Assembly: GCA_964500605.1 (NCBI GenBank)
Contig: CAZCOS010000002.1
Span: 56,584 to 120,583 of the forward strand
From: Sterolibacterium sp964500605
Lineage (GTDB): Bacteria; Pseudomonadota; Gammaproteobacteria; Burkholderiales; Rhodocyclaceae
Reading direction: 5' to 3'
DNA length: 64,000 nucleotides
Under the pieces are notes generated by a model, which saw nothing but the letters and a program-made list of their open reading frames with translations, did no database searches and had not been told where the DNA came from. Position 1 is the stretch's first letter. Each line of letters begins with the position of its first letter. The position numbers and the translations under genes are program-made. Shown here in pieces: positions 7,282 through 16,386 of the stretch.

Positions 7282-8991
7282 ATGCTCTTGACGGGTGCAG
7301 AAATTGTAATGAAGTGCTTGCAGGAAGAAAAAGTCGATTATATCTTCGGCTATCCTGGCGGCGCAGTTTTGTTTCTTTACGACGAATTGTTCAAGCAGGA
7401 CAAGATCAAGCATATTCTTGTCCGCCACGAACAGGCGGCGGTCCATGCGGCGGATGCTTATTCGCGCTCTTCGCAAAAGACGGGTGTCTGCCTGGTGACT
7501 TCGGGTCCGGGTGTAACCAATGCGGTGACGGGAATTGCCACGGCCTATATGGATTCGATTCCGATGGTCGTCATCACTGGCCAAGTGCCCACACACTACA
7601 TCGGCCAGGATGCTTTCCAGGAAGCCGATACCGTGGGGATCACCCGGCCTTGCGTCAAGCATAATTTCCTCGTCCGGAATGTCGAGGAACTGGCTTCAAC
7701 GATCAAGAAAGCGTTCTACATTGCCCGGACGGGTCGCCCAGGTCCGGTGCTGGTGGATATTCCCAAGGATGTTTCGGCGCAAAAGTGTGAATACGCTTAT
7801 CCCAAGAGCGTCAGCATGCGTTCCTACAACCCGGTGACCAAGGGCCATGCCGGGCAGATCAAGAAAGCTTTGCAGCTGCTGATGGAAGCTAAGCGGCCGA
7901 TGATTTACGCCGGTGGCGGCGTGATTCTTTCGGATGCGGCGGAAAAGCTCACCAAGCTGGCGAAAACGCTGGGTTTCCCGGTGACCAATACGCTGATGGG
8001 CCTGGGTGGTTATCCCGCAACGGATCGGCAGTGTCTGGGTATGCTGGGGATGCACGGTACGGTGGAAGCCAATATGGCCATGCAGAACAGCGACGTATTG
8101 CTGGCCATCGGTGCGCGTTTCGATGATCGTGTGATTGGGAATCCGGACCACTTTGCCCAAGTTTCGCGCAAAATCATCCATATCGACATTGATCCTTCGT
8201 CGATTTCCAAGCGGGTCAAGGTGGATGTGCCCATCGTTGGCAATCTGTCCGATGTGCTCGACGACATGCAAAAGTTGCTGGAGGCGAGTGACACCCGGCC
8301 AAACGAGAAAGCATTGGCCGCCTGGTGGAAGGATATCGAGGGCTGGCGTTCGAAGAAGTGCCTCAAGTACAAGCAGGGCAGCAAGCTCATCATGCCCCAG
8401 TACGTCATCGAAAAGCTTTACGAGGTGACGGGCGGCGATGCCATTGTGACTTCTGACGTCGGCCAACACCAGATGTGGGCGGCCCAGTATTACAAGTTTG
8501 ACAAGCCGCGCCGCTGGATCAACTCGGGTGGCCTGGGGACGATGGGGTTCGGTCTGCCTGCGGCGATGGGCGCGCGTTTCGCCAATCCGAAGGCCACGGT
8601 GGCCTGCGTGACGGGCGAGGCCTCGATCCAGATGAACATTCAGGAGCTTTCCACCTGCAAGCAGTTCCGTCTGCCCATCAAGATCATCAACCTCAACAAT
8701 CGCTACCTCGGCATGGTTCGGCAGTGGCAGGAAATGTTCCACGGCAACCGTTATTCGGAATCCTATGTCGACGCCTTGCCGGATTTCGTCAAGCTGGCCG
8801 AGGCCTATGGGCATGTCGGCATGCACATCGAAAAGCCGGAAGATGTGGAATCCGCCTTGCGTGAAGCCTTTACCACGCACAAGAACGACCTGGTTTTCCT
8901 GAATTTCTACACGGATCAGACGGCCAACGTCTTCCCCATGGTGGCGGCGGGCAAGGGCCTGTCGGAAATGATCCTGGCCGAAGAACTGTAA
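7282..8991 (+). CDS. ilvB: Acetolactate synthase large subunit
   Basis: This thiamine-diphosphate and FAD enzyme condenses two pyruvates to acetolactate, or pyruvate with 2-oxobutyrate, the first shared step of valine, leucine and isoleucine synthesis. The 569-residue length is normal. The N-terminal domain has GYPGGAVL and the catalytic glutamate in LVRHEQAAVHAADAYSR (E50). The central FAD domain follows, and the C-terminal domain has the thiamine-diphosphate site TGEASIQMNIQELST...LNNRYLGM. The usual GDG is GEA here; a TGEG form is familiar from betaproteobacterial homologs, so this is probably functional. ilvN follows after 29 bp and ilvC after that. Confidence 0.96.
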   Translation: MLLTGAEIVMKCLQEEKVDYIFGYPGGAVLFLYDELFKQDKIKHILVRHEQAAVHAADAYSRSSQKTGVCLVTSGPGVTNAVTGIATAYMDSIPMVVITGQVPTHYIGQDAFQEADTVGITRPCVKHNFLVRNVEELASTIKKAFYIARTGRPGPVLVDIPKDVSAQKCEYAYPKSVSMRSYNPVTKGHAGQIKKALQLLMEAKRPMIYAGGGVILSDAAEKLTKLAKTLGFPVTNTLMGLGGYPATDRQCLGMLGMHGTVEANMAMQNSDVLLAIGARFDDRVIGNPDHFAQVSRKIIHIDIDPSSISKRVKVDVPIVGNLSDVLDDMQKLLEASDTRPNEKALAAWWKDIEGWRSKKCLKYKQGSKLIMPQYVIEKLYEVTGGDAIVTSDVGQHQMWAAQYYKFDKPRRWINSGGLGTMGFGLPAAMGARFANPKATVACVTGEASIQMNIQELSTCKQFRLPIKIINLNNRYLGMVRQWQEMFHGNRYSESYVDALPDFVKLAEAYGHVGMHIEKPEDVESALREAFTTHKNDLVFLNFYTDQTANVFPMVAAGKGLSEMILAEEL

Positions 8992-9020
8992 GCGAACAAG
9001 CGAAGCAAGAGATTTAATCC

Positions 9021-9512
9021 ATGCGACACATCATTTCGATTCTCATTGAAAACGAAGCCGGCGCGCTGTCGCGCGTCTCCGGGCTTTTCTCGGCCCGGGC
9101 CTACAACATCGACTCTCTCACCGTCGCGCCAACTGAGGATCCGACCCTGTCGCGCATGACCATCGTCAGCATCGGCTCGGATGATGTTATCGAACAGATC
9201 ACCAAGCAGCTCAACAAGCTGATCGATATCGTCAAGGTGGTGGATATTTCCGAAGCTCCGCACATCGAGCGCGAGCTCATGCTCGTCAAGGTTCGCGCCA
9301 CCGGCAAGGACCGCGAGGAGATGAAGCGCATGTCAGACATCTTCCGGGGGCATATCGTCGATGTGACCGATTCGAGCTATGTCATCGAGCTGACGGGCGA
9401 TGATGTCAAGCTGGATGCCTTCCTGCAAGCCATTGACCGTAACCTGATCCTTGAAACAGTACGGACCGGGGTTTGCGGTATTGGCCGTGGCGATCGAATC
9501 CTGAAGGTCTGA
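9021..9512 (+). CDS. ilvN: Acetolactate synthase small (regulatory) subunit
   Basis: IlvN/IlvH activates the large subunit and carries the valine feedback site. The 163-residue protein starts MRHIISILIENEAGALSRV, the ACT-domain core that binds valine at the dimer interface, followed by GLFSARAYNIDSLTVAPTED. The C-terminal half has the typical regulatory domain (RGHIVDVTDSSYVIELTG). It lies 29 bp after ilvB and 111 bp before ilvC, so the three probably form one operon. The length matches the long IlvH type. Confidence 0.96.
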   Translation: MRHIISILIENEAGALSRVSGLFSARAYNIDSLTVAPTEDPTLSRMTIVSIGSDDVIEQITKQLNKLIDIVKVVDISEAPHIERELMLVKVRATGKDREEMKRMSDIFRGHIVDVTDSSYVIELTGDDVKLDAFLQAIDRNLILETVRTGVCGIGRGDRILKV

Positions 9513-9623
9513 AGAAGGCTCGTTTTGTCGAAGCGGGGGAAGTTCATCGCGACCTGTTTTGCCATTTTTTCATCCCGTATTCTGTTTATTAACCATTAAC
9601 TCCCTGTAACTAAAAGGAAAAAC

Positions 9624-10640
9624 ATGAAAGTCTATTACGACAAGGACGCAGATCTCTCGCTCATCAAGGGCAAGCAGGTCACCATCGTCGGTTACGGCTC
9701 ACAAGGTCACGCCCATGCGCAGAACCTCAAGGAATCCGGCGTGAATGTCACCGTCGGTCTGCGCAAGAATGGTGCTTCCTGGAAGAAGGCCGAAGCTGCC
9801 GGGCTGAAGGTTGAAGAAGTCGCCGCTTCCGTCAAGAACGCCGATGTCGTGATGATTCTCCTGCCGGACGAAAACATTCCGCAGGTCTACAACGATGAAA
9901 TCGCCGGCAATATGAAAAAAGGTGCTGCGCTGGCCTTCGCGCATGGCTTCAATGTGCATTACAACCAGGTCGTTCCGCGTGACGATGTGGATGTCATCAT
10001 GGTGGCTCCTAAGGGCCCCGGCCATACCGTACGTTCCGAGTACCTCAAGGGCGGCGGCGTGCCGACCCTGATCGCGGTCTATCAGGATAAATCGGGCAAG
10101 GCCAAGGACATCGCTCTTTCTTACGCAGCTGCCAATGGCGGGACCAAGGGCGGCGTGATCGAAACGAATTTCCGCGAAGAAACCGAGACGGACCTCTTTG
10201 GCGAACAGGCCGTGTTGTGTGGTGGTGCGGTTGAGCTCGTCAAGGCCGGTTTTGAAACCCTGGTTGAAGCGGGCTATGCGCCGGAGATGGCCTACTTCGA
10301 GTGCCTGCACGAACTCAAATTGATCGTCGATCTCATGTACGAAGGCGGCATCGCCAATATGAACTACTCGATCTCGAACAATGCCGAGTATGGTGAGTAT
10401 GTCACCGGCCCGCAGGTCATCAATACGCAAGCGCGTGAAGCCATGCGTGCCTGTCTGAAGAACATCCAGAACGGCAATTACGCTAAGCAATTCATCCTCG
10501 AAGGTCGTACCAACTATCCGGAGATGACGGCGCGGCGTCGCCTGAATGCCGCGCATCCGATCGAAGTCGTCGGCGGCCAATTGCGTGACATGATGCCCTG
10601 GATCAAGAAAAACAAGCTGGTCGATCAAACCAAGAACTGA
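9624..10640 (+). CDS. ilvC: Ketol-acid reductoisomerase, class I
   Basis: IlvC converts acetolactate or acetohydroxybutyrate to the dihydroxy acid by a magnesium-dependent alkyl shift and NADPH reduction. At 338 residues it is the short class I form. The Rossmann motif GYGSQGHAHAQNLKESGVNV is near residue 24. The knotted C-terminal domain has the metal-binding DLFGEQAVLCGG and the E in CLHELKLIVDLMYEGG. An AAGGA ribosome site precedes the ATG. It completes the ilvBNC set; psd follows after 58 bp, as in many betaproteobacteria. Confidence 0.97.
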   Translation: MKVYYDKDADLSLIKGKQVTIVGYGSQGHAHAQNLKESGVNVTVGLRKNGASWKKAEAAGLKVEEVAASVKNADVVMILLPDENIPQVYNDEIAGNMKKGAALAFAHGFNVHYNQVVPRDDVDVIMVAPKGPGHTVRSEYLKGGGVPTLIAVYQDKSGKAKDIALSYAAANGGTKGGVIETNFREETETDLFGEQAVLCGGAVELVKAGFETLVEAGYAPEMAYFECLHELKLIVDLMYEGGIANMNYSISNNAEYGEYVTGPQVINTQAREAMRACLKNIQNGNYAKQFILEGRTNYPEMTARRRLNAAHPIEVVGGQLRDMMPWIKKNKLVDQTKN

Positions 10641-10698
10641 GTCTGGCAAGGAGTGAGGAGTGATGGGGTAGCCCGCCGCCTCTCCTCCTGCTCCCCCT

Positions 10699-11340
10699 AT
10701 GAACTATCCTCATCCCATTATCGCCCGCGAAGGCTGGCCATTCATCGGGGCCACGCTGCTGCTGGCCCTGCTTGTTCATGCACTCGCAGCCTGGATGTGG
10801 GCCTTGCCGATCTGGCTGGTCTTCATCTTCTGCGTGCAGTTTTTTCGGGATCCGGCACGGCCCATTCCAGGGGGAGAAAAAAGCGTTCTTTCCCCAGCAG
10901 ATGGCCGTATCGTGGCCATCGAACCGGTGCGCGACCCCTGGCTGAACCGCGATGCACTCAAACTCAGCGTGTTCATGAACGTGTTCAACGTCCATTCGAA
11001 CCGTAGCCCCATTGACGGTGAAGTGCGTCAACGCTGGTATCACCCCGGCAAATTCGTTAACGCCGATCTTGACAAGGCTTCTACTGAAAATGAGCGTAAC
11101 GCACTCTGGTTGCGTACTCAGGATGGCCAGGACATTACCTGTGTTCAAGTTGCAGGACTGATTGCTCGGCGCATTCTTTGCTATGTCGAGGCTGGCGCAA
11201 CGCTAAAGCGCGGGCAGCGTTATGGTTTCATTCGCTTCGGCTCACGGGTTGATCTTTATCTGCCACCCGAGACGCGTGTCAAGGTCGTGATTGGCGAGAA
11301 GGTCAGTGCTTCGGCAACGGTACTTGCTGAATTACCCTAA
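10699..11340 (+). CDS. psd: Phosphatidylserine decarboxylase proenzyme
   Basis: This inner-membrane enzyme makes phosphatidylethanolamine from phosphatidylserine. The 213-residue protein is the short form of the family, with two N-terminal hydrophobic helices (to about residue 48). FMNVFNVHSNRSPIDG is the conserved central histidine segment. The self-cleavage site GS lies in RFGSRVDLYLP, where the serine (about residue 182) becomes the pyruvoyl group of the small alpha chain. pssA, which makes its substrate, begins 14 bp downstream, so two consecutive steps of the pathway sit side by side between ilvC and leuA. Confidence 0.94.
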   Translation: MNYPHPIIAREGWPFIGATLLLALLVHALAAWMWALPIWLVFIFCVQFFRDPARPIPGGEKSVLSPADGRIVAIEPVRDPWLNRDALKLSVFMNVFNVHSNRSPIDGEVRQRWYHPGKFVNADLDKASTENERNALWLRTQDGQDITCVQVAGLIARRILCYVEAGATLKRGQRYGFIRFGSRVDLYLPPETRVKVVIGEKVSASATVLAELP

Positions 11341-11353
11341 TATCTCCTTCGAC

Positions 11354-12124
11354 ATGACTTTCCCGCGTCATCGCAAACCTTTGATGAATCCCGAGTTGCG
11401 GCGACGCGGTATTTACCTGCTTCCCAATCTATTCACTACGGGCGCGCTCTTCGCCGGTTTTTATGCCATTGTGCAGGCAATGAATGGTCTGTACGAGTAT
11501 TCGGCCATTGCCATTTTTGTGGCCATGGTGCTCGACGGACTCGATGGCAGGGTGGCGCGTCTGACGCACACCCAGAGTGCCTTTGGCGCGGAATACGACT
11601 CCTTGTCCGACATGGTTTCCTTCGGAGCGGCTCCATCTCTCGTCGCCTATGAATGGGCACTGAAAGGCATGGGTAAGCTGGGCTGGGTGGCGGCTTTCAT
11701 CTACTGTGTCGGAGCAGCCCTGCGTCTGGCCCGTTTCAATACCAACATCGGCATCGTCGACAAACGTTACTTTCAGGGTCTGCCCAGCCCGGCGGCAGCG
11801 GCCCTGGTGGCGGGTCTGGTGTGGGTGCTGCATGATCTAGGCTATTCCGGTGAAGAAGCACGCTGGTATGCCTGCATCGTCACCATTTTTGCCGGTGTGA
11901 CCATGGTCAGCAACATCCCCTACTGGAGCGGTAAGGAAATCAATCTGCGCCGTAGTGTCCCCTTCTTTTTTGTCGTCATCATCGCGCTGGCCTTTGCCCT
12001 GGTTTCGAGTTATCCAGAAGGGGTGATGTTCGGCCTTTTCCTGATCTATGCCCTGTCGGGATATGCGGTAACGATCTGGCGGTGGATGCAGAAAGATCGT
12101 GCCCAAACTGGCCGAAATACTTGA
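11354..12124 (+). CDS. pssA: CDP-diacylglycerol-serine O-phosphatidyltransferase
   Basis: PssA transfers a phosphatidyl group from CDP-diacylglycerol to serine, producing the substrate of Psd. The CDP-alcohol phosphotransferase signature is complete: DGLDGRVARLTHTQSAFGAE followed by YDSLSD, which supplies the aspartates that hold the metal ions. Six to eight membrane helices surround it (LLPNLFTTGALFAGFYAIVQ onward). I take the ATG at 11354, just after psd ends; MNPELRRRG at 11384 is an alternative. The product is about 256 residues, normal for the membrane-embedded type II enzyme. Confidence 0.93.
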   Translation: MTFPRHRKPLMNPELRRRGIYLLPNLFTTGALFAGFYAIVQAMNGLYEYSAIAIFVAMVLDGLDGRVARLTHTQSAFGAEYDSLSDMVSFGAAPSLVAYEWALKGMGKLGWVAAFIYCVGAALRLARFNTNIGIVDKRYFQGLPSPAAAALVAGLVWVLHDLGYSGEEARWYACIVTIFAGVTMVSNIPYWSGKEINLRRSVPFFFVVIIALAFALVSSYPEGVMFGLFLIYALSGYAVTIWRWMQKDRAQTGRNT

Positions 12125-12156
12125 CGCGAACCGCTTGAGCTCGATATATTCAGCCC

Positions 12157-12267
12157 ATGGTGACCACATTCTTCTTTTCGGCTTTGTTTCTCGCGATCTC
12201 CGGCATCCTGCTGGCGAGAAAGCCCGTGCTGGCCAAGCTACGGCCGCTGCTGCGCTCCGCGCGCTAA
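12157..12267 (+). CDS. Possible small membrane protein (36 residues)
   Basis: An ATG at 12157 opens a 36-codon frame that ends in TAA at 12265. The peptide has a hydrophobic N-terminal half (VTTFFFSALFLAISGILLA), then a basic tail (RKPVLAKLRPLLRSAR). That is a plausible single-pass small membrane protein with a positive cytoplasmic end. The ribosome site is weak (GAGC). It occupies the spacer between pssA and leuA. No homolog is known to me; the call rests on composition alone and could be chance. Confidence 0.35.
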   Translation: MVTTFFFSALFLAISGILLARKPVLAKLRPLLRSAR

Positions 12268-12366
12268 ATTCCCTCCCCCATAATTCGGTTTTGAGCAGGT
12301 GATGGCCAGTGCAGATGCTGCAACTGCCCTCTACCTCTGATTGCATTGCCTTGCATGGAGCACACC

Positions 12367-13905
12367 ATGACGAAACAACATTTGACGATTTTCGACACCA
12401 CCTTGCGCGACGGCGAACAGAGCCCCGGCGCATCCATGACGCGCGAAGAAAAATTGCGCGTGGCCAAGCAACTCGAAAAACTTCGGGTCGATGTCATCGA
12501 AGCCGGTTTTCCAGCGGCTTCGCCTGGAGATTTCGAGTCTGTCCGGGCCATTGCGGCGGCGATCCAGGATTCCACTATCTGTGGTCTGGCACGCGCTAAC
12601 GAAAACGATGTTCGACGTGCGGGGGAAGCGATCCAGCCTGCGCGTTCCGGGCGAATTCACACCTTCATCGCCACCAGTCCCATCCACATGGAAAAGAAGC
12701 TGCGCATGCAGCCGGATCAGGTGGTTGAAGCGGCTATCGCAGCCGTCAAGCTGGCGCGGCAGTACACCGATGATGTCGAGTTTTCGGCGGAGGATGCCGT
12801 GCGTTCCGATTTCGATTTCCTCTGCCGGGTATTCGAAGCCGTCATCAACGCTGGAGCCAAAACCATCAATGTGCCCGATACCGTGGGTTACAGCATTCCT
12901 GAACTCTGGGGCGAGCGCATTCGCAAATTGATCGAGAACGTGCCGAATTCCGACAAGGTCATCTGGTCGACTCATTGTCACAACGATCTCGGTCTGGCCG
13001 TGGCCAACTCCCTTTCTGCTGTTCTTGCCGGGGCGCGACAAGTCGAATGCACCATCAATGGATTGGGAGAACGCGCGGGGAATGCCTCGCTGGAAGAAGT
13101 GGTTATGGCCGTTCGCACCCGTGGCGATCTTTTCACCTGCGATACCCGGATCGACACCACCCAGATTGTTCCGGCTTCCCGTCTTGTCTCGCAGATTACC
13201 GGTTACCCTGTTCAACCCAATAAGGCGATCGTGGGGGCCAATGCTTTCGCGCATGAATCCGGCATCCACCAGGATGGGGTGCTCAAGCATCGTGAAACCT
13301 ACGAAATCATGCGGGCGGAAGACGTGGGCTGGACGACCAACCGTCTGACATTGGGCAAACTCTCTGGCCGCAGTGCTTTCAAATCGCGTCTTAAGGAGCT
13401 GGGCATCGATCTTTCCGGAGATGAAGCCCTGAATGCCGCATTTGCCCGTTTCAAGGAGCTGGCTGACAAGAAACGCGAAATTTACGACGAAGATCTCTAC
13501 GCTTTGATGGGCGACGAAGCGGTCACACCCGAGCAGGAAAAGTTTCGCTTGGCCTATTCCCGTTTTCATTCCGAAACGGGCGAGACGCCCTCGGCCCACA
13601 TTACGCTGGTTGTCGATGGCGTCGAACACGAGGTGCAGGCGCAAGGTAGCGGCCCGGTGGATGCCGCATTCAAGGCCATCGAAACTGTGGCAAAAAGCGG
13701 CGCGGACCTCCTTCTCTACTCGGTCAGCAGCATCACCACAGGAACCGATGCGCAAGGTGAAGTCACCGTCCGGCTGAGCAAGGAGGGGCGCATCGTCAAT
13801 GGGCAGGGGGCCGATACCGACATCGTCGTTGCTTCGGCCAAGGCTTATCTGAACGCACTGAACAAGTTGAACAGCAATCTGCCGAGGGTGAATCCGCAGG
13901 TTTGA
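12367..13905 (+). CDS. leuA: 2-isopropylmalate synthase
   Basis: LeuA condenses acetyl-CoA with 2-oxoisovalerate, the first committed step to leucine. The ATG at 12367 has GGAG six bases upstream and gives the typical start MTKQHLTIFDTTLRDGEQSP. The TIM-barrel domain holds the metal-binding HCHND motif (STHCHNDLGLAVANSL) and GERAGNASLEEVVMA. The C-terminal part (about residues 395-512) is the leucine-binding regulatory domain. It uses the product of the ilv genes upstream. A 12-codon frame (12302-12340) in its leader has only two leucine codons, so attenuation is not evident. Confidence 0.96.
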   Translation: MTKQHLTIFDTTLRDGEQSPGASMTREEKLRVAKQLEKLRVDVIEAGFPAASPGDFESVRAIAAAIQDSTICGLARANENDVRRAGEAIQPARSGRIHTFIATSPIHMEKKLRMQPDQVVEAAIAAVKLARQYTDDVEFSAEDAVRSDFDFLCRVFEAVINAGAKTINVPDTVGYSIPELWGERIRKLIENVPNSDKVIWSTHCHNDLGLAVANSLSAVLAGARQVECTINGLGERAGNASLEEVVMAVRTRGDLFTCDTRIDTTQIVPASRLVSQITGYPVQPNKAIVGANAFAHESGIHQDGVLKHRETYEIMRAEDVGWTTNRLTLGKLSGRSAFKSRLKELGIDLSGDEALNAAFARFKELADKKREIYDEDLYALMGDEAVTPEQEKFRLAYSRFHSETGETPSAHITLVVDGVEHEVQAQGSGPVDAAFKAIETVAKSGADLLLYSVSSITTGTDAQGEVTVRLSKEGRIVNGQGADTDIVVASAKAYLNALNKLNSNLPRVNPQV

Positions 13906-13927
13906 GGTTTTTTGCCGGAGAACATCA

Positions 13928-14395
13928 ATGGATCAGCGACTGGATTACAAGACCGCCTCTCCGGAAGCTTTTAAGGCCATGTTGCACGTCGAGCAGCAGA
14001 TTCATCGTAGTGGGCTGGAAACCTCGCTACTGGAGCTGGTCAAGTCGCGTGCGTCGCAGTTGAATGGCTGTGCGTGGTGTCTGGACATGCACAGCAAGGA
14101 TGCACGGGCCATGGGCGAAACCGAGCAACGTCTCTACCTGCTGTCTGTCTGGCGTGACGCGCCTTGCTATACGCCGCGTGAGCGGGCCGCACTCGCCTGG
14201 ACCGAGGCGGTGACGAAACTGGAAGGGCAGGATGTGCCGGATGAGGTTTATCAGGAAGCGCGTGCCCATTTTGATGAAAAATCCTTGGTGGACCTGACGC
14301 TGGCCATCATCACCATCAACGGCTGGAACCGTCTGAATGTCGCTTTCCGTACCACGGTCGGCGACTATGTCAGCCCCCATGTGTCAACGGGTTGA
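13928..14395 (+). CDS. AhpD-like carboxymuconolactone decarboxylase family protein
   Basis: A 155-residue helical protein of the carboxymuconolactone decarboxylase/AhpD family. The redox motif is present as SQLNGCAWCLDMHSKDARAM, with the CxxC pair and the downstream histidine needed for alkylhydroperoxidase-type chemistry. It probably acts as a cytosolic thiol peroxidase or disulfide reductase; the substrate is unknown. It lies 22 bp behind leuA and could be cotranscribed, with no obvious metabolic link. A MITE-like repeat begins 80 bp downstream. Confidence 0.88.
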   Translation: MDQRLDYKTASPEAFKAMLHVEQQIHRSGLETSLLELVKSRASQLNGCAWCLDMHSKDARAMGETEQRLYLLSVWRDAPCYTPRERAALAWTEAVTKLEGQDVPDEVYQEARAHFDEKSLVDLTLAIITINGWNRLNVAFRTTVGDYVSPHVSTG

Positions 14396-14475
14396 AGCGT
14401 CGCCGAGGCGGTCTCGTTCAATTCTGGCGGTTGCGGTGTTCGCTTTACTTCGCAGCGTGTGAATGGCCAGTGTAT

Positions 14476-14683
14476 CAGGGCAATCGCATTTGAAATTTTC
14501 CCATCCCGTAGGGGCGAACTCTCATTCGTCCTGAATGGTCATTCGCTCCGAACCCTTTTGCCACTTTGCGCGATGCTTCGACGTGCGGCTTCATTTTCAA
14601 CGCGGCCGGGACTCGCCCCGGCGGGCGCACTGGACAAGCTGGGGGGGCAATCAACCATCGAAAATCAAATGCGATTGCCCTGG
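14476..14683. repeat. MITE-like repeat element, short copy
   Basis: A 208-bp element with terminal inverted repeats: cagggcaatcgcatttgaa at the left end, and tcaaatgcgattgccctgg at the right end. Inside is a module with gtaggggcgaa...ttcg and cgggactcgccccggcggg hairpins. A longer relative lies at 44981-45506 and shares both ends and the inner module almost base for base. It encodes no protein; the open frames through it are not credible. Its right end overlaps the last codons of the Yej-type ATPase gene. Confidence 0.8.
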
Positions 14684-16386
14684 CCAGCGTATCTGCCAGG
14701 CATCGCGGCGAGCAGTTTTTGGGTGTAGGGGTGCTGGGGGTGGTCGTAGAGGGCGTCTGCCTGTGCTTGCTCAACCACCCGGCCCTGATGCATGACGAGG
14801 ATGTCGTCCGACATGTAACGCACGACGCCCAGATCGTGTGAGATGAAGAGGTAGGCTAGTCCCAGTTCGTCTTGCAAGTCGCGCAGGAGATTGAGCACTT
14901 GAGCCTGGACCGAGACGTCGAGTGCGGAGACGGATTCGTCGCAGATCAGTACATCCGGTTGCATCGTCAGACAGCGGGCAATGGCGATGCGCTGTCGTTG
15001 TCCTCCCGAAAATTCATGTGGGTAACGATGAACGGCATTGGCCGGCAGGCCGACGCGATCCAGGAGCCGATTCACAATCTGTCCTCGTTCCGCGCTGTTG
15101 TTTCCGATGCCGTGAAGCAGCAGGGGTTCGTCCAGGATCTGACCCACGGTAAAGCGTGGGTTCAGCGAGGCATAAGGGTTCTGGAAAATGATCTGCAGGC
15201 GGCGTTTGTAAGGCTGGAACGCCTTGCGGGACAAGGAGAGGATGTCTTGTCCTTCGAATAGCACGCGACCGGTGGTTGCCGGGTGCAGACGCATGAGGGT
15301 GAGGCCGACCGTGGTTTTGCCCGAACCCGATTCGCCGACGACGCCTAGGGTTTGTCCTCGATGCAGCCGGAAAGAAACTTCCTGAACGGCTTTGAATTCC
15401 TGTTTTCGAAACAGACCTTCCTGCCGGTAAAAGCTTTTTCCGAGCCCTTGCACTTCGAGCAGGGGGGAAGTGTTGGGTTTCTCCTGTCTGCGCGCTGGTA
15501 GGGGGGGGGCCTTGGCGGGTGGTTTTGCTTCAGCCTGAAGAAAATCTTCGATAACCGGAAGCCGGGCGGGACGCTCGCGGGCAGGGGGGCGACAAGCGAG
15601 CAGGGCGCGGGTGTATGGGTCTTGGGGCTTGGTGAAGATGGTTTGTGTGGAGCCTTGTTCGCGGATACGGCCATGCCGCATGACAACGACTTCATCGGCG
15701 ATGTCGCTGACCACAGCGAGATCATGGGTGATGAAGAGGATGGACATGCGGTGGCGGGCCTGCACTTCGGCGAGTAGATCGAGAATTTGTCGTTGGATGG
15801 TGACATCGAGGGCTGTCGTGGGCTCATCGGCGATCAGCAGTTGAGGTTGGCAGGCGATGGCCATGGCGATCATCACGCGCTGTTGCTGCCCGCCCGAGAG
15901 CTGGAAGGGGTAAGCCCCGGCCCGTTGGGCGGGCTCCGGAATACCGACTTCGTGGAGCAATTCAATGCTGCGGGAGTGGGCTTCGCGCACGGAAAGGCCC
16001 AGATGCAGGCGGAGCACTTCGGTAATTTGTTCACCGACCGTAAAGACCGGATTGAGGGAGCTCATCGGCTCCTGAAAGATCATCGAAATTTTCTTGCCAC
16101 GGGTTTTTCGCAGTGCATCCGGCGACAACTCAAGCAGATTTCGTCCTTCGTAAAGAATGCGGCTTTGTGGGTGGATGACAGCATTTTCGGGTGGTAGCAA
16201 GCCCATGATGGCCAGGGAGGTCACCGATTTTCCACTACCGGATTCACCTACCAGGGCGAGGGTTTTGTTCTCGGGAATGTCGAAGGAGATTTCTTCGATG
16301 GCGGGTACGGGCGGACGTTTCCGGTCTGGGCGAAAGCCCACGGAAAGATGACGGATTGAAAGCAGCGGGGAGGCGGATTCGCTCAT
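14665..16386 (-). CDS. Peptide ABC transporter, fused dual ATPase subunit (YejF-like)
   Basis: A 573-residue protein with two complete ABC ATPase domains in one chain, as in YejF and GsiA. Domain 1 has GESGSGKS, LSGGQQQR and LLIADEPTTALD. Domain 2 has GESGSGKTT, FSGGQRQR and VLICDESVSALD. Each is followed by the oligopeptide-transporter tail (DPYTRALLAC; HPYTQKLLAAMPGR). I start it at MSESASPLLSIRH (16386), which overlaps the permease stop by 4 bp. The last residues and the stop codon fall inside the terminal repeat of the adjacent MITE-like element. It powers the two permeases upstream; the substrate is probably peptides. Confidence 0.92.
   Translation of the reverse strand: MSESASPLLSIRHLSVGFRPDRKRPPVPAIEEISFDIPENKTLALVGESGSGKSVTSLAIMGLLPPENAVIHPQSRILYEGRNLLELSPDALRKTRGKKISMIFQEPMSSLNPVFTVGEQITEVLRLHLGLSVREAHSRSIELLHEVGIPEPAQRAGAYPFQLSGGQQQRVMIAMAIACQPQLLIADEPTTALDVTIQRQILDLLAEVQARHRMSILFITHDLAVVSDIADEVVVMRHGRIREQGSTQTIFTKPQDPYTRALLACRPPARERPARLPVIEDFLQAEAKPPAKAPPLPARRQEKPNTSPLLEVQGLGKSFYRQEGLFRKQEFKAVQEVSFRLHRGQTLGVVGESGSGKTTVGLTLMRLHPATTGRVLFEGQDILSLSRKAFQPYKRRLQIIFQNPYASLNPRFTVGQILDEPLLLHGIGNNSAERGQIVNRLLDRVGLPANAVHRYPHEFSGGQRQRIAIARCLTMQPDVLICDESVSALDVSVQAQVLNLLRDLQDELGLAYLFISHDLGVVRYMSDDILVMHQGRVVEQAQADALYDHPQHPYTQKLLAAMPGRYAGQGNRI

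Noticed and set aside
7696..8880. A 394-codon open frame antisense to ilvB
   Set aside because: It is a shadow of a conserved GC-rich gene; the histidine- and arginine-rich translation has no protein-like features.
12302..12340. A 12-codon leader peptide before leuA as an attenuator
   Set aside because: It has only two leucine codons and no terminator/antiterminator pair is visible.
14459..14841. Short plus-strand open frames across the repeat (and similar ones at 45073-45405)
   Set aside because: The same sequence appears in both copies of the MITE-like element, and its hairpins explain it. Frames differ between copies, so no protein is conserved.
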